Below, piece after piece: positions 18,210 through 27,262 of a stretch of 64,000 nucleotides of DNA (position 1 is the stretch's first letter; every line of letters begins with the position of its first letter). Under the pieces are notes generated by a model that was not told the origin of the DNA, did not search any database, and saw only the letters and a program-made list of their open reading frames with translations. Made by a program: the position numbers and the translations under genes. The stretch lies in contig NZ_CP074436.1 in the NCBI RefSeq assembly GCF_016858305.2, forward strand, positions 454,001 through 518,000. Reading direction: 5' to 3'. The DNA comes from Polaribacter sp. Q13 (GTDB taxonomy: Bacteria; Bacteroidota; Bacteroidia; Flavobacteriales; Flavobacteriaceae).

Positions 18210-20060
18210 ATGAAATTTAAGTTTCTAATTTTAATCGCTTTACTGCAGTTTTCTTATAGTGTAAAGATAAATGCACAGAAAATTGAAAGACCAAATATTG
18301 TATGGATTGTTTCTGAAGATAATTCTAAGCATTATTTAAAATTATATGATAAAACAGGAGCAGCAACTCCTAATATTGAAAAACTAGCGGAAACTGGAGT
18401 TGTTTTTAATCACGCTTTTTCAAATACGCCTGTTTGTAGTGCTGCAAGGTCTACATTAATTGCGTCTTCTTACGGACCAAGGTTAGGAACTCATTACCAT
18501 AGAAAGATGGTAAAAGTACCGATGCCAAACGGTGTAGAAATGTTTCCGGCCTATTTAAAAAAAGCTGGTTATTACACTACAAATAATGCAAAAGAAGATT
18601 ATAACATTATTACAGGCGCTAATGTTTGGGATGATTCATCTAAAAAAGCAACTTGGAGAGATAGAAAACCCAATCAACCTTTTTATCATGTCTACAATAT
18701 TGGTACTACGCATGAAGGACAGATGCATTTTACAGAAGAAGATGTAAAAGCTGGTACAAAAACAGATCAATCAAAAGTGTTTGTGCAACCCAATCATCCG
18801 CAGACAGCTTTATTTAGATATTCTGTTGCGCGTTATCATGATAGAATACAACAAATGGATGCTCAGGTTGGCGAGGTTATTGACAACTTAAAAAAAGATG
18901 GTTTGTTCGAAGATACTTTTATTTTTTACTACGGAGATCACGGAGGTGTTTTACCAGGAAGTAAAGGATATATTAATGAAATGGGCTTACATGTACCTTT
19001 AGTGGTTCATATTCCATCTAAATATAAAGATTTGGTTTCTGTAAAGGCAGGTACTAGAAATGATGGTTTTGTAAGTTTTGTTGATTTTGGTGCTACGGTT
19101 TTAAACTTAGCAGGAATTAAAACGCCAAAAGGAATAGATGGAAAACCATTTTTAGGAAAGGGAGTTTCAAAAAGAGATTTAGATAAAAGAGATGAAACTT
19201 TCAGTTACACAAATCGTATGGATGAAAAATACGATATGGTTAGAGCTGTTAGAAAAGGAAAATACAAGTATGCAAGAAATTACGAGCCGTTTAATTTTGA
19301 TGGTTTAATGAATAATTATCGCTATAAACAATTAGGATATCAGCAGTGGAAAACATTATACAAAGAAGGGAAATTGAATAAAGACCAATCTAAATTCTTT
19401 GAACCAAAACAACCAGAAGAGTTGTATAATGTAGAAATTGATCCTTATGAATTGAATAATTTAGCGACAAAACCAGCATATCAATCTGTATTAAAAAGTT
19501 TAAGAAAGAACTTAAACAAACGTGTTTGTGGCATGCCAGATTTGTCTTTTTATCCAGAATTTTATTTGATAAACAATGCATTTAAGAATCCGGTTGCATT
19601 TGGACAGAAACATAAAAAGGATATTAAAAAATATATAGAAACGGCTAATTTAATGTTGTTAACTTTTGATAAAGCAAAATCAAAACTTCAGAAAGGGTTA
19701 CAGTCTAAAGATCCTTGGGTAAGATATTGGAGTGTAATTTCTTGCAGTGCTTTTGGAGATGAAGCGAAAGGATTTACTTCAATTGCAAAAGATATTTCTA
19801 AAAAAGATGTAGAGCTAATCAATAGAGTTCGTGCTGCTGAGTTTTTAGGTTTGATAAAAGCCGAAAACCCAACTGAAGTAATGACACAATCTTTGTACGC
19901 TTCTAATGATGGAGCAGAAGCATTGTTAATTTTAAATTCTATTGTTTTAATGGAAGATTGCAAAGCGAATTACTCATTTAATATTGATCAATCTAAGCTA
20001 AAATCAAAAGTTTTAGAGGAACCACAAGTTTTAAGAAGATTAGAATATTTAAACAAATAA
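18210..20060 (+). CDS. S1 family sulfatase, sulfoglucosamine-sulfatase-like, CSAAR motif
   Basis: 616 residues with a signal peptide (about 1-23). The start (VSEDNSK, metal ligands E36/D37) and TPVCSAAR resemble the heparan N-sulfatase-like branch of S1. The formylglycine site is C76-S-A-A-R, with alanine for proline. YGDHGG supplies later metal ligands. After about residue 480 a helical tail with HEAT-like character (WVRYWSVISCSAFGDEA) replaces the usual short C-terminus; such tails occur in this branch. There is no sign of glycosaminoglycan lyases nearby, so the real substrate may be an algal sulfate. Confidence 0.88.
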   Translation: MKFKFLILIALLQFSYSVKINAQKIERPNIVWIVSEDNSKHYLKLYDKTGAATPNIEKLAETGVVFNHAFSNTPVCSAARSTLIASSYGPRLGTHYHRKMVKVPMPNGVEMFPAYLKKAGYYTTNNAKEDYNIITGANVWDDSSKKATWRDRKPNQPFYHVYNIGTTHEGQMHFTEEDVKAGTKTDQSKVFVQPNHPQTALFRYSVARYHDRIQQMDAQVGEVIDNLKKDGLFEDTFIFYYGDHGGVLPGSKGYINEMGLHVPLVVHIPSKYKDLVSVKAGTRNDGFVSFVDFGATVLNLAGIKTPKGIDGKPFLGKGVSKRDLDKRDETFSYTNRMDEKYDMVRAVRKGKYKYARNYEPFNFDGLMNNYRYKQLGYQQWKTLYKEGKLNKDQSKFFEPKQPEELYNVEIDPYELNNLATKPAYQSVLKSLRKNLNKRVCGMPDLSFYPEFYLINNAFKNPVAFGQKHKKDIKKYIETANLMLLTFDKAKSKLQKGLQSKDPWVRYWSVISCSAFGDEAKGFTSIAKDISKKDVELINRVRAAEFLGLIKAENPTEVMTQSLYASNDGAEALLILNSIVLMEDCKANYSFNIDQSKLKSKVLEEPQVLRRLEYLNK

Positions 20061-20062
20061 TT

Positions 20063-21484
20063 ATGAAAAAATTAAAATTATTTAGCACCATTTTTATTAC
20101 AATACTATTTTTTTCTTGTCAAAAACAGACCGTTTGGAACGTGAAAGAATTTGGTGCAAAAGATGACAATACAACCATAAATACAAAAGCAATTCAGTCT
20201 GCCATAGATGCTTGTGCCAAAGAAGGCGGAGGAATTGTTACTATTGATGGTGGTGTATTTGTTTCTGGAACCATAATTTTAAAAAGTAATGTGAACTTAA
20301 ATATTACAGAAAACACGGTGCTTATGGCTAGTGTGAATCCGAATGATTTTCCGGCAGTGGAACCATTTATTGATGCAACGGGACAATATAGAGGACAGTG
20401 TTTTATTGGTGCTATAGATGAAGAAAATGTTTCTATTACTGGTAAAGGAACCATTAATGGGCAAGGAGAAATGTTTACTCCTAATAACATTAAAAAGACG
20501 GTAAAGAAATTGGGGATTACATTGGTAGAACCTGACTTAACGGGGTTAGTTTCAAAAGTAAATAACTATGTAAGTAAAAAAATTCGTGTTTCAAACAGAC
20601 CTTTCTTAGTAAGAATGGTGCGTTCTAAAAACGTAAAATTAAAAGACATTCATTTACGTCAACCTGCAGCTTGGACTTTGCACCTTTTGCAATGTGATAA
20701 TTTTGTAGTTGATGGAATAGATATTCACAGTCATGCAAATAGAAACAATGATGCAATTGATATCGACTCAAGTACGCATGGAGTTATTAAAAACTGTACG
20801 ATTGATTCTGGAGATGATGCTATTTGTTTTAAATCTACCTCACCAGAACCAACAACAGATATAGAGGTTTATGATTGTAAAATTAAAAGTTACTGGGGTG
20901 CCATAAAGTTTGGAACAGAATCGATGGGAGATATGAAGAATATTACGGTAAGAGACTGTTTTGTTCATGATACCAGAGGAGGAGGAATCAAAATATTAAG
21001 TGCAGATGGAGCAAACGTTGAGAATATTTTAATTGAAAATATTAAAATGGAAAATGTTGAGATGCCTATTTTTATTCGCTTGTGTGAACGCAGATTGGTG
21101 TATAGAAATGCTCCAAGAAAACCAGTAGGGTCAATTAATAATGTTGTTATTAGAAATATTACTGCCAAAGTAACGGACAATGATAAATTACGATTAAATC
21201 CTGCTACAGGATTTTATTTCTCAGGAACACCAAATCATAAATTAGGGAAAATTTCTATAGAAAATGTAAAAGTAGACTTGCCAGGTGGCGGTACTATAGA
21301 AGACGCTAAAAGAGTAGTTCCAGAAAATGAAGAGGAATACCCAGAATTTACAAAATTAGGTGCTACTCCTGCGTACGGTTTGTTTGCAAGACATATAGAA
21401 AACTTAGAAACAAAAGATATTTCGTTTACGGTTCGTGGAGAAGATGCAAGAAAAGAAGTAATTAAAATACATGTAAATGAGTAA
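20063..21484 (+). CDS. GH28 polygalacturonase-like lipoprotein
   Basis: 473 residues, starting 2 bp after the previous stop, so translationally coupled. A lipobox ends at C19, predicting a lipid anchor. The right-handed beta-helix begins at WNVKEFGAKDD. The catalytic region shows N-N-D230 and SG-D251-D252, matching the GH28 NTD and DD motifs; the usual G-H-G motif is replaced by WGAIKFG, and RIK by GGIKI. Loss of that histidine suggests a non-classical specificity, perhaps another alpha-linked uronate or sugar. The two regions of acidic residues support activity. Role inferred: removal of a uronate or similar residue from oligosaccharides. Confidence 0.82.
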   Translation: MKKLKLFSTIFITILFFSCQKQTVWNVKEFGAKDDNTTINTKAIQSAIDACAKEGGGIVTIDGGVFVSGTIILKSNVNLNITENTVLMASVNPNDFPAVEPFIDATGQYRGQCFIGAIDEENVSITGKGTINGQGEMFTPNNIKKTVKKLGITLVEPDLTGLVSKVNNYVSKKIRVSNRPFLVRMVRSKNVKLKDIHLRQPAAWTLHLLQCDNFVVDGIDIHSHANRNNDAIDIDSSTHGVIKNCTIDSGDDAICFKSTSPEPTTDIEVYDCKIKSYWGAIKFGTESMGDMKNITVRDCFVHDTRGGGIKILSADGANVENILIENIKMENVEMPIFIRLCERRLVYRNAPRKPVGSINNVVIRNITAKVTDNDKLRLNPATGFYFSGTPNHKLGKISIENVKVDLPGGGTIEDAKRVVPENEEEYPEFTKLGATPAYGLFARHIENLETKDISFTVRGEDARKEVIKIHVNE

Positions 21485-21510
21485 AGACGCTCTGCGTTAA
21501 AAAATTAATA

Positions 21511-21549
21511 AAATGCTGGTACTTCTTTTTAAGGAGTATCAGCATTTTT
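21511..21549 (+). terminator. Terminator after GH28
   Basis: A stem of about 14 bp with one G-T pair (AAATGCTGGTACT against AGTATCAGCATTT), a loop of about 10 nt, and a T-run. It closes the unit before the LamG regulator gene. Confidence 0.8.
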
Positions 21550-21633
21550 ATTTTAAGTAGGTTAGAAAAGACTTATTAATTTGCTTAAAAAATGTTATTT
21601 TTATCAAAAAAATAATAGAATTTTTAATTGTAA

Positions 21634-23712
21634 ATGAGGTTTGTAGTCGTTTTATTTTTTATAATAATAGCACCCTTAAAATTATTTGGGCAATCGTCAT
21701 CTACATTGCCTTTTTTTTCTGGTGATTTGCATTCTTTATGTCAGCAAGTTGAGTCTAATTTAAAGCTAAATGAAAGCGACCCTGTAAGAGGTCAAGTAGT
21801 AGATTTTGATAATAATATTGAAAATACGTTTTCAATAAAGAATAAAAGTGAATCTGATATATCTGTTAGTTTTTGGTTCTTGCCAAAACAACTAGAAATG
21901 CACTCCGGAACACTTATAGCAGAAAATAACGTTTTTTATTTTAGATATTTATCCAATCGTCAAATTCAGTTCAACCATTATTTAAAAAAGAATATCAATA
22001 CTGTTGGGGTATTGAGTAATGATGTTTGGCAGCACCTTGGTTTTACGTTATCAAAAAAAGGTAATTTAACCATATATTACAACGGAGACCCCGTGTTAAA
22101 CGATCGTATTTCTCCCGATTGGTGGAAAGGTGAAAAAAGCAATTTATTTTTGGGTAATGATCGCTATGGAGCAAAACCAGAAGGAAGCATTGATCGATTA
22201 AAAATATGGAACCGAGTGCTTTCTAAATCAGATTTTAAAGAAGATTATAGAGCCACTTTACTTCAGTCTAATCTTTATCATAAACTTCAAATATACTTAC
22301 CATTTAAAGGCGATTTTAAAGATCATTCTTCTAAATCTAATATTTTAGAAGAAAATATAGAAGTCAATTTTATAAAAGATTCTGTTAGAGGACTAGTAGC
22401 AAATTTTAGTTCAGAATTTTCAGCTTTAAAATTCAAAAATTTAAAGTTTGGCAATCAAATTACCATAGCTGCATGGGTAAATCCCATCAATAGAAAAGAA
22501 ATTATGGGAATTGCTGGTAATCAAGATTTTTCTTTTAGATACATGTCTAAAGTAAATAGTTTGTGGTTTACGGTTCCTAATATGTTTAAAGTTATTAGCA
22601 AACATCCTAAACTAAAACTCAACAAATGGTTTCATTTGGCGATAACGGTTAATTACAATCATCAAATTAATTATTATATTAATGGAGTTCTTGTAGATCG
22701 TAAAAAAATTGGTGATAATACAGGGGAAGATTCCGATTTAGTTATTGGTAATAGTCTTTGGGGCAATGCATTTGAAGGACAAATGAGTCAATTTGCTATT
22801 TGGAGTAAAGTGCTTTCTAAAGAGGAAATTAAATCGGTATATGAAGATAAATTAGAGGTAGATAAATTACTTTATAAATCTCAAAAAAGTAGTGGTGTTT
22901 ATATGGTGTTTCCTATTTTAATTGTGCTGATAGTATTATTACTGGTTTGGTTTGTTCTTAGAAAAAAGAAGAAAGAAAAAATTGAAATTATAGGTAAAGT
23001 AATTTCAAAAGAATTTCCTGAGAAGAATGCAATATTCTTATTTGATAATTTTAAGGCTTTAGATAAAAACGGAAAGGATATTTCACAAGAATTTACGCCA
23101 ACTTTAGTTAGATTGTTTAGCTTGATTTTGTTGTTTCCTAGATTTTTAGAAAGAAATATTAATTCAACGGATTTGTCTGATATTTTATGGGAAACAGATA
23201 CAATTTCACAACAAAAAAATAATAGAGGGACGAACATGCATCGTTTAAGAAAATTATTAAAATCTTTCGATGGAATTTTATTAAATTATAAAGACAGAAA
23301 ATGGGTTTTTGAAATTTCTGATGCGTTATTTATTGATAGTGTTTTTTATAATACAGCTGCAATACATACGGTTTTAGAATATCCTTTTAAAAATTTACAA
23401 CTGAATAAGATTTTAAAAACTAAAAATTTTGATAATCTTATATTGCAATTTAACGAGCAGAATTTAGAGAAATTAAAACTGCAATGTCTCTATGATGTAG
23501 AACATAAAAATTGGTGGGGATTAAGAAAATCGGCAAGGCTTTGGTTAAGCATAGACCCTTTGTCTGAATCGGCTTTAAAATATAGAATTACTGCATTACA
23601 AAAATTAAACGAAAAACAATTGGCGTTAAGTCACTATAAATCTTTTGTAAAGTATTACAAAGAAACTTTAAATGAAGAATTTTCTATTTCTTTTGAAGAT
23701 TGTAAAATATAA
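21634..23712 (+). CDS. Membrane-spanning LamG sensor with winged-helix/BTAD-type regulator domain
   Basis: 692 residues. A signal peptide (about 1-20) is followed by two LamG/concanavalin-like jelly rolls (about 50-205 and 225-405; motifs such as WQHLGFTL, YYINGVLVD, IDRLKIWNRVLS). One transmembrane helix (about 422-444) precedes a KKKK stop-transfer segment. The cytoplasmic part looks like a SARP-type regulator: winged helix (about 463-575) with LRKLL, DILW and FIDSVFYN landmarks, then a TPR-like region resembling BTAD (about 575-690). There is no kinase or receiver. I infer a one-component sensor that reads a glycan outside and binds DNA inside. Regulator assignment is by pattern, not search. 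Confidence 0.75.
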   Translation: MRFVVVLFFIIIAPLKLFGQSSSTLPFFSGDLHSLCQQVESNLKLNESDPVRGQVVDFDNNIENTFSIKNKSESDISVSFWFLPKQLEMHSGTLIAENNVFYFRYLSNRQIQFNHYLKKNINTVGVLSNDVWQHLGFTLSKKGNLTIYYNGDPVLNDRISPDWWKGEKSNLFLGNDRYGAKPEGSIDRLKIWNRVLSKSDFKEDYRATLLQSNLYHKLQIYLPFKGDFKDHSSKSNILEENIEVNFIKDSVRGLVANFSSEFSALKFKNLKFGNQITIAAWVNPINRKEIMGIAGNQDFSFRYMSKVNSLWFTVPNMFKVISKHPKLKLNKWFHLAITVNYNHQINYYINGVLVDRKKIGDNTGEDSDLVIGNSLWGNAFEGQMSQFAIWSKVLSKEEIKSVYEDKLEVDKLLYKSQKSSGVYMVFPILIVLIVLLLVWFVLRKKKKEKIEIIGKVISKEFPEKNAIFLFDNFKALDKNGKDISQEFTPTLVRLFSLILLFPRFLERNINSTDLSDILWETDTISQQKNNRGTNMHRLRKLLKSFDGILLNYKDRKWVFEISDALFIDSVFYNTAAIHTVLEYPFKNLQLNKILKTKNFDNLILQFNEQNLEKLKLQCLYDVEHKNWWGLRKSARLWLSIDPLSESALKYRITALQKLNEKQLALSHYKSFVKYYKETLNEEFSISFEDCKI

Positions 23713-23737
23713 TAGGGTTTAGAAGTAAATTAATTCA

Positions 23738-23780
23738 TTTTACCCCTTTTTTTACCCGGTTTTTTTACCTTTTTTTTAAT
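23738..23780 (+). repeat. Three TTTACC direct repeats after the LamG regulator
   Basis: TTTACC occurs at 23739, 23751 and 23764, spaced 12-13 bp, separated by T-runs. It lies 26 bp after the LamG regulator stop and about 145 bp before the sulfatase at 23924. OmpR/SARP-type winged helices bind such direct repeats, so this is a candidate operator; low-complexity T tracts are the alternative. Confidence 0.45.
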
Positions 23781-23923
23781 CACTCTAGTGTTTTATTTGT
23801 AGCATCTTTAAGTTAAAGGAATTGTAAGTTGAATAAAAGTTGGTTGTAAACAATTTTATTTGCTTATGTTTTTTAGATGTTAAAAAGTAAATAATTAAAC
23901 GCCAAAGGCAGAAAAAGTAAAAT

Positions 23924-25468
23924 ATGAAATCAATAAAAATTATTTTGTGCATTTTATTTGTTACACTACAAATACAAGCTCAAAAGAAAAAACAAAGTAA
24001 ACCAAATGTATTATTAATTTATACAGATGATCATAGATATACAGGAGTCCATGCTTTAGTAGGGCAAGATGTAAAAACGCCCAATATAGATAAATTGGCT
24101 AATGAGGGTCTTATTTTTACAAATACGTATTTAATGGGGTCGTACAATGGTGGTACTTGCATGCCAAGTAGAGCTCAACTACTTACGGGTAGAAGATTGT
24201 TTGATTTAAAAGGTATTGGGCGTGTAATTCCAACGGAACAAGTAGCTATTGGTGAAGCTTTTTTAAATGCAGGTTACAATTCACATGTAATTGGTAAATG
24301 GCATCAAGACAATAAGTCTTTAGGGAGAATGTTTAACAGTGGTGCTACCATTATGAGTAGGGGTATTTATTTAACCGACCATTACCGTATGCCCTTGTGG
24401 GATTGGCGTGCAGATGGAAAATATACCAAAGACAATGCTGTAATTTATATCTATGATAAAAAAGGAAATATTGTAAAAAGAGGTGTTAAAAAAGGAGAAA
24501 TTAAAGGTCCTATTAATACTGAAAAAGATGGACCACATACTTCTGAAATTTATGCAAACAATGCGATTGATTACATAGAAAAAAATAAAAAAGAAAAACC
24601 ATTTTTTATGTATTTGGCTTTTCATGCGCCACATGATCCTCGTCAGGCACCTAAAAAATATAAGGACATGTATCCTGAGGAAAAGATGAAATTGACTCCA
24701 TCTTATATGGAACAACATCCGTTTGATAACGGACACATGACTACCAGAGATGAATCGTTAGCTGCATGGCCAAGAACACCTGCAATTGCTCGTAAAGAAT
24801 TGTCTGATTATTATGCAATTATTACGCATTTAGATGCTCAAATAGGACGTGTAATTACATCTTTAAAAAAATCGGGTCAATATGAAAATACAATTATTGT
24901 ATTGTCTGGAGATAGCGGATTGGCCGTTGGTAACCATGGATTAATGGGGAAACAAAATGTGTATGATGAAGATGGAATTCATGTTCCTTTTATTATTTCA
25001 GGAAAAATTAAAGGAGAAGGAAGAAGAATAGATGCATTTAGTTATATCCATGATATTTACCCAACTATTTGTGATGTTGCGAATGTAAAAATTCCTGAAT
25101 CTGTAACCGGTAAAAGTTTGTTACCTGTAATTAATGGCGATAAAAAACAAGTAAGAGATTATACGTATCATGCATATAGACAACATCAAAGAGCGTATAG
25201 AAAAGGCGAGTATAAATTAATTGAATTTGTAAGAGCACCAGATATAGATAAACATTCTAAGGTAGAATTTATATCAGGATCTAGAACTACGCTACTTTTT
25301 AATTTTAAAAAAGATCCTTGGGAAACTACAAACTTGGCTTTTTTACCTGAGTATAAAGAAACTTTGGATAACATGAGAAAAGAAATGCGAGAAAAATCAA
25401 TTGAGTTAAATGATTACAAAGAGCGTAATGAGTATCCCGTTGATTTTTGGGATTATTATACAGATTAA
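23924..25468 (+). CDS. S1 family sulfatase, CMPSR motif
   Basis: 514 residues with a signal peptide (about 1-20). Metal ligands are in YTDDHRYT (35-36), the formylglycine site is C79-M-P-S-R, and FHAPHDPR follows. The second metal site reads SGDSGLAVGNHGLMGKQN, with serine where many sulfatases have His or Asn; this pattern is recurrent in one S1 branch, so activity is likely. It is the first gene after the LamG regulator and its TTTACC repeats, making it a candidate target of that regulator. Substrate unknown. Confidence 0.92.
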   Translation: MKSIKIILCILFVTLQIQAQKKKQSKPNVLLIYTDDHRYTGVHALVGQDVKTPNIDKLANEGLIFTNTYLMGSYNGGTCMPSRAQLLTGRRLFDLKGIGRVIPTEQVAIGEAFLNAGYNSHVIGKWHQDNKSLGRMFNSGATIMSRGIYLTDHYRMPLWDWRADGKYTKDNAVIYIYDKKGNIVKRGVKKGEIKGPINTEKDGPHTSEIYANNAIDYIEKNKKEKPFFMYLAFHAPHDPRQAPKKYKDMYPEEKMKLTPSYMEQHPFDNGHMTTRDESLAAWPRTPAIARKELSDYYAIITHLDAQIGRVITSLKKSGQYENTIIVLSGDSGLAVGNHGLMGKQNVYDEDGIHVPFIISGKIKGEGRRIDAFSYIHDIYPTICDVANVKIPESVTGKSLLPVINGDKKQVRDYTYHAYRQHQRAYRKGEYKLIEFVRAPDIDKHSKVEFISGSRTTLLFNFKKDPWETTNLAFLPEYKETLDNMRKEMREKSIELNDYKERNEYPVDFWDYYTD

Positions 25469-25530
25469 AGATAGTATAATGTACTTGTCAAAATTGTCAG
25501 GTAACAGATTTTTTAATTAGTTTTTGCTGC

Positions 25531-25575
25531 TTCCGCCGTAGTTGTTCTTTTGAAAAAAAAATAACTTCGGCGGAA
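25531..25575. repeat. Long imperfect hairpin overlapping a LacI-type site
   Basis: Arms at 25531-25546 and 25560-25575 pair over 16 positions with one mismatch and one wobble, including the GC-rich TTCCGCCG / CGGCGGAA ends. The loop is 13 nt. There is no T-run directly after, so it is a weak terminator at best. Its right arm overlaps the palindrome at 25571. Confidence 0.6.
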
Positions 25576-25584
25576 ACGTTTCCG
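25571..25584. promoter_or_regulatory. LacI/PurR-type operator palindrome CGGAAACGTTTCCG
   Basis: A perfect 14-bp palindrome with the AACGTT centre typical of LacI-family operators, 145 bp upstream of the sulfatase ATG at 25730. An imperfect second copy lies 30 bp downstream. No LacI-family gene is in the window, so the regulator would be encoded elsewhere. Confidence 0.6.
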
Positions 25585-25601
25585 AAAGAAATTGATGCAT
25601 T

Positions 25602-25613
25602 GGTATCGTTTCC
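25602..25613. promoter_or_regulatory. Second, imperfect LacI-type site
   Basis: GGTATCGTTTCC shares the right half-site with the palindrome at 25571, and the 11-bp string CGTTTCCGAAA is repeated exactly (25577-25587 and 25607-25617). The left half is degenerate. The 30-bp centre spacing, about three helical turns, suits cooperative binding. Confidence 0.45.
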
Positions 25614-25729
25614 GAAACATTTTTTCTGAATAAAAAATAATCGTTTTAGTAAAATGATTAAATTGTACTTCAGATTGAAAAAGAAGAACAATCAGAGGTC
25701 ATTTTTATTAGTTCTAATTATCTATTATC

Positions 25730-27199
25730 ATGAAAAAAAATATACAAGTAAGTTCGTTAGTATTTGTTTTCTTATTTGGGATTCAAATAAATTTTGCTCA
25801 AAAAAGGAAAAAAGGATTTGTACAAAAGCCAAATGTAATTATCATCAATGTAGATGATATGGGCTACGGCGATTTAGCCAGTTACGGGAATAAATTATGG
25901 GATACGCCAAATATAGATCGTTTGGTAAAAACAGGAGTTAGAATGACCGATGGTTATGTAACAGCGCCAGTTTGTGGTCCAAGTCGTCATGGTTTAATAT
26001 TGGGCATGTATCAACAAAGGTTGGGGTTTCAATGGAATCATGATAGTCGTAAGCTAGGTGATGGATCAAGTCCACAAGTAGTTCCAGATTCTCAAAAGCA
26101 AATTAACGAAGCCTTTTCTGCAGCAGGTTATGTTACTGCAATGGCCGGTAAATATCATATGCAAGGGTATCCAAATACTAAGTTTGACCATAATTATTCA
26201 ATTACTACAACAGGAGCACATTATTTTCCAGATGCAACAGGTAAATATGCAGGTGTAGATGATTTGGATGGAAAAAAATCAAAACCTAAAAAAGGATGGA
26301 TTCCTAGAATGTGGGGTCCAGAAAGAGAAGGTGATGAGTATTTAACCGATCGTGTTGGTAGACAGTGTATAGAGTTTATGGATGAAAATAAAGAAAAACC
26401 ATTCTTTTTCTATTTAGCTTTTAATGCGGTACATTCTCCTTTTCATGCAAAAAAATCTCATTTACCAAAGGTGAAGCATATTAAATCTGAAATGATGAAG
26501 TTGTATGCCGCAATGTCAATTTCTATTGATGAAAATGTTGGTAAAATATTAGATTATTTAGAGAAAGAAAATTTAAGAGAAAACACAATTGTGGTTTTTT
26601 TAAGTGATAACGGTCCTGCAAATGTAGTACACCTTTCTCTTAAAGATTGGTGGCCAAAAGATTCGCCATACCATTTAATGGGGCAACGAGCAGGATTGTC
26701 TGGCTATAAAGGTATTTTTAGAGAGGCAGGAATTAGAGTTCCTTATATTATTAGTTGGCCTTCACAATTGCCACAAAATGAAGTATTTGAAAAATCAGTA
26801 AGTACTTTAGATATTTACCCAACTTTATGTGCAGCAGCAGATGTTAAAATCCCCAATGAAACTATTATTGACGGCGTTAATTTGTTGCCTTGGTTAAGAG
26901 GTGATTATCAGGAAGACCCGCATAAAGCCTTGTTCTGGTATGCCAATAGAATGGGCGCAGTGCGAATAGGAGATTGGAAACTCATGTTAGAAGATAACAA
27001 GCCATATCTATTCAATTTGAAAAATGATATTGGAGAAACAACAAATTTGGTAAAGAAAGAACCTTTAAAACTTAAAGAATTATATAATGCATATATAGGT
27101 TTTAGAAATGAAATGCCACCAGCTCTTAATCCTGGAGCGAGACCGATTGATATTCCTTCTCCTGATGTGTTAGGAATTCCTATTATTGAAGGGAATTAA
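25730..27199 (+). CDS. S1 family sulfatase, CGPSR motif
   Basis: 489 residues with a signal peptide (about 1-23). It carries VDDMGYGD (metal ligands 42-43), C82-G-P-S-R, AGKYHMQG in place of the common GKWHLG, NAVHSPF and LSDNGP. The start at the ATG at 25730 is preferred because it gives a proper signal peptide. The LacI-type sites upstream suggest that it begins a new transcription unit covering the BNR and GH3 genes. Substrate unknown. Confidence 0.92.
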   Translation: MKKNIQVSSLVFVFLFGIQINFAQKRKKGFVQKPNVIIINVDDMGYGDLASYGNKLWDTPNIDRLVKTGVRMTDGYVTAPVCGPSRHGLILGMYQQRLGFQWNHDSRKLGDGSSPQVVPDSQKQINEAFSAAGYVTAMAGKYHMQGYPNTKFDHNYSITTTGAHYFPDATGKYAGVDDLDGKKSKPKKGWIPRMWGPEREGDEYLTDRVGRQCIEFMDENKEKPFFFYLAFNAVHSPFHAKKSHLPKVKHIKSEMMKLYAAMSISIDENVGKILDYLEKENLRENTIVVFLSDNGPANVVHLSLKDWWPKDSPYHLMGQRAGLSGYKGIFREAGIRVPYIISWPSQLPQNEVFEKSVSTLDIYPTLCAAADVKIPNETIIDGVNLLPWLRGDYQEDPHKALFWYANRMGAVRIGDWKLMLEDNKPYLFNLKNDIGETTNLVKKEPLKLKELYNAYIGFRNEMPPALNPGARPIDIPSPDVLGIPIIEGN

Positions 27200-27262
27200 T
27201 AATTGGGTTATTTAAAAAAAACACACAGAATATTTAAGATAATGATGCAGAAAGAAACAATT

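Noticed and set aside
21634..23712. LamG protein as a sugar-binding lipoprotein or anti-sigma factor
   Set aside because: There is no lipobox, and the large cytoplasmic part has winged-helix and BTAD-like patterns rather than a sigma-binding domain; no sigma factor is adjacent.
25531..25575. Hairpin as an insertion-sequence end
   Set aside because: There is no transposase, target duplication or second copy; the repeat overlaps a LacI-type operator.
27203..27262. Upstream starts for the first BNR protein
   Set aside because: They would bury the signal peptide behind a charged 20-residue leader; ATG 27263 gives a clean signal peptide.
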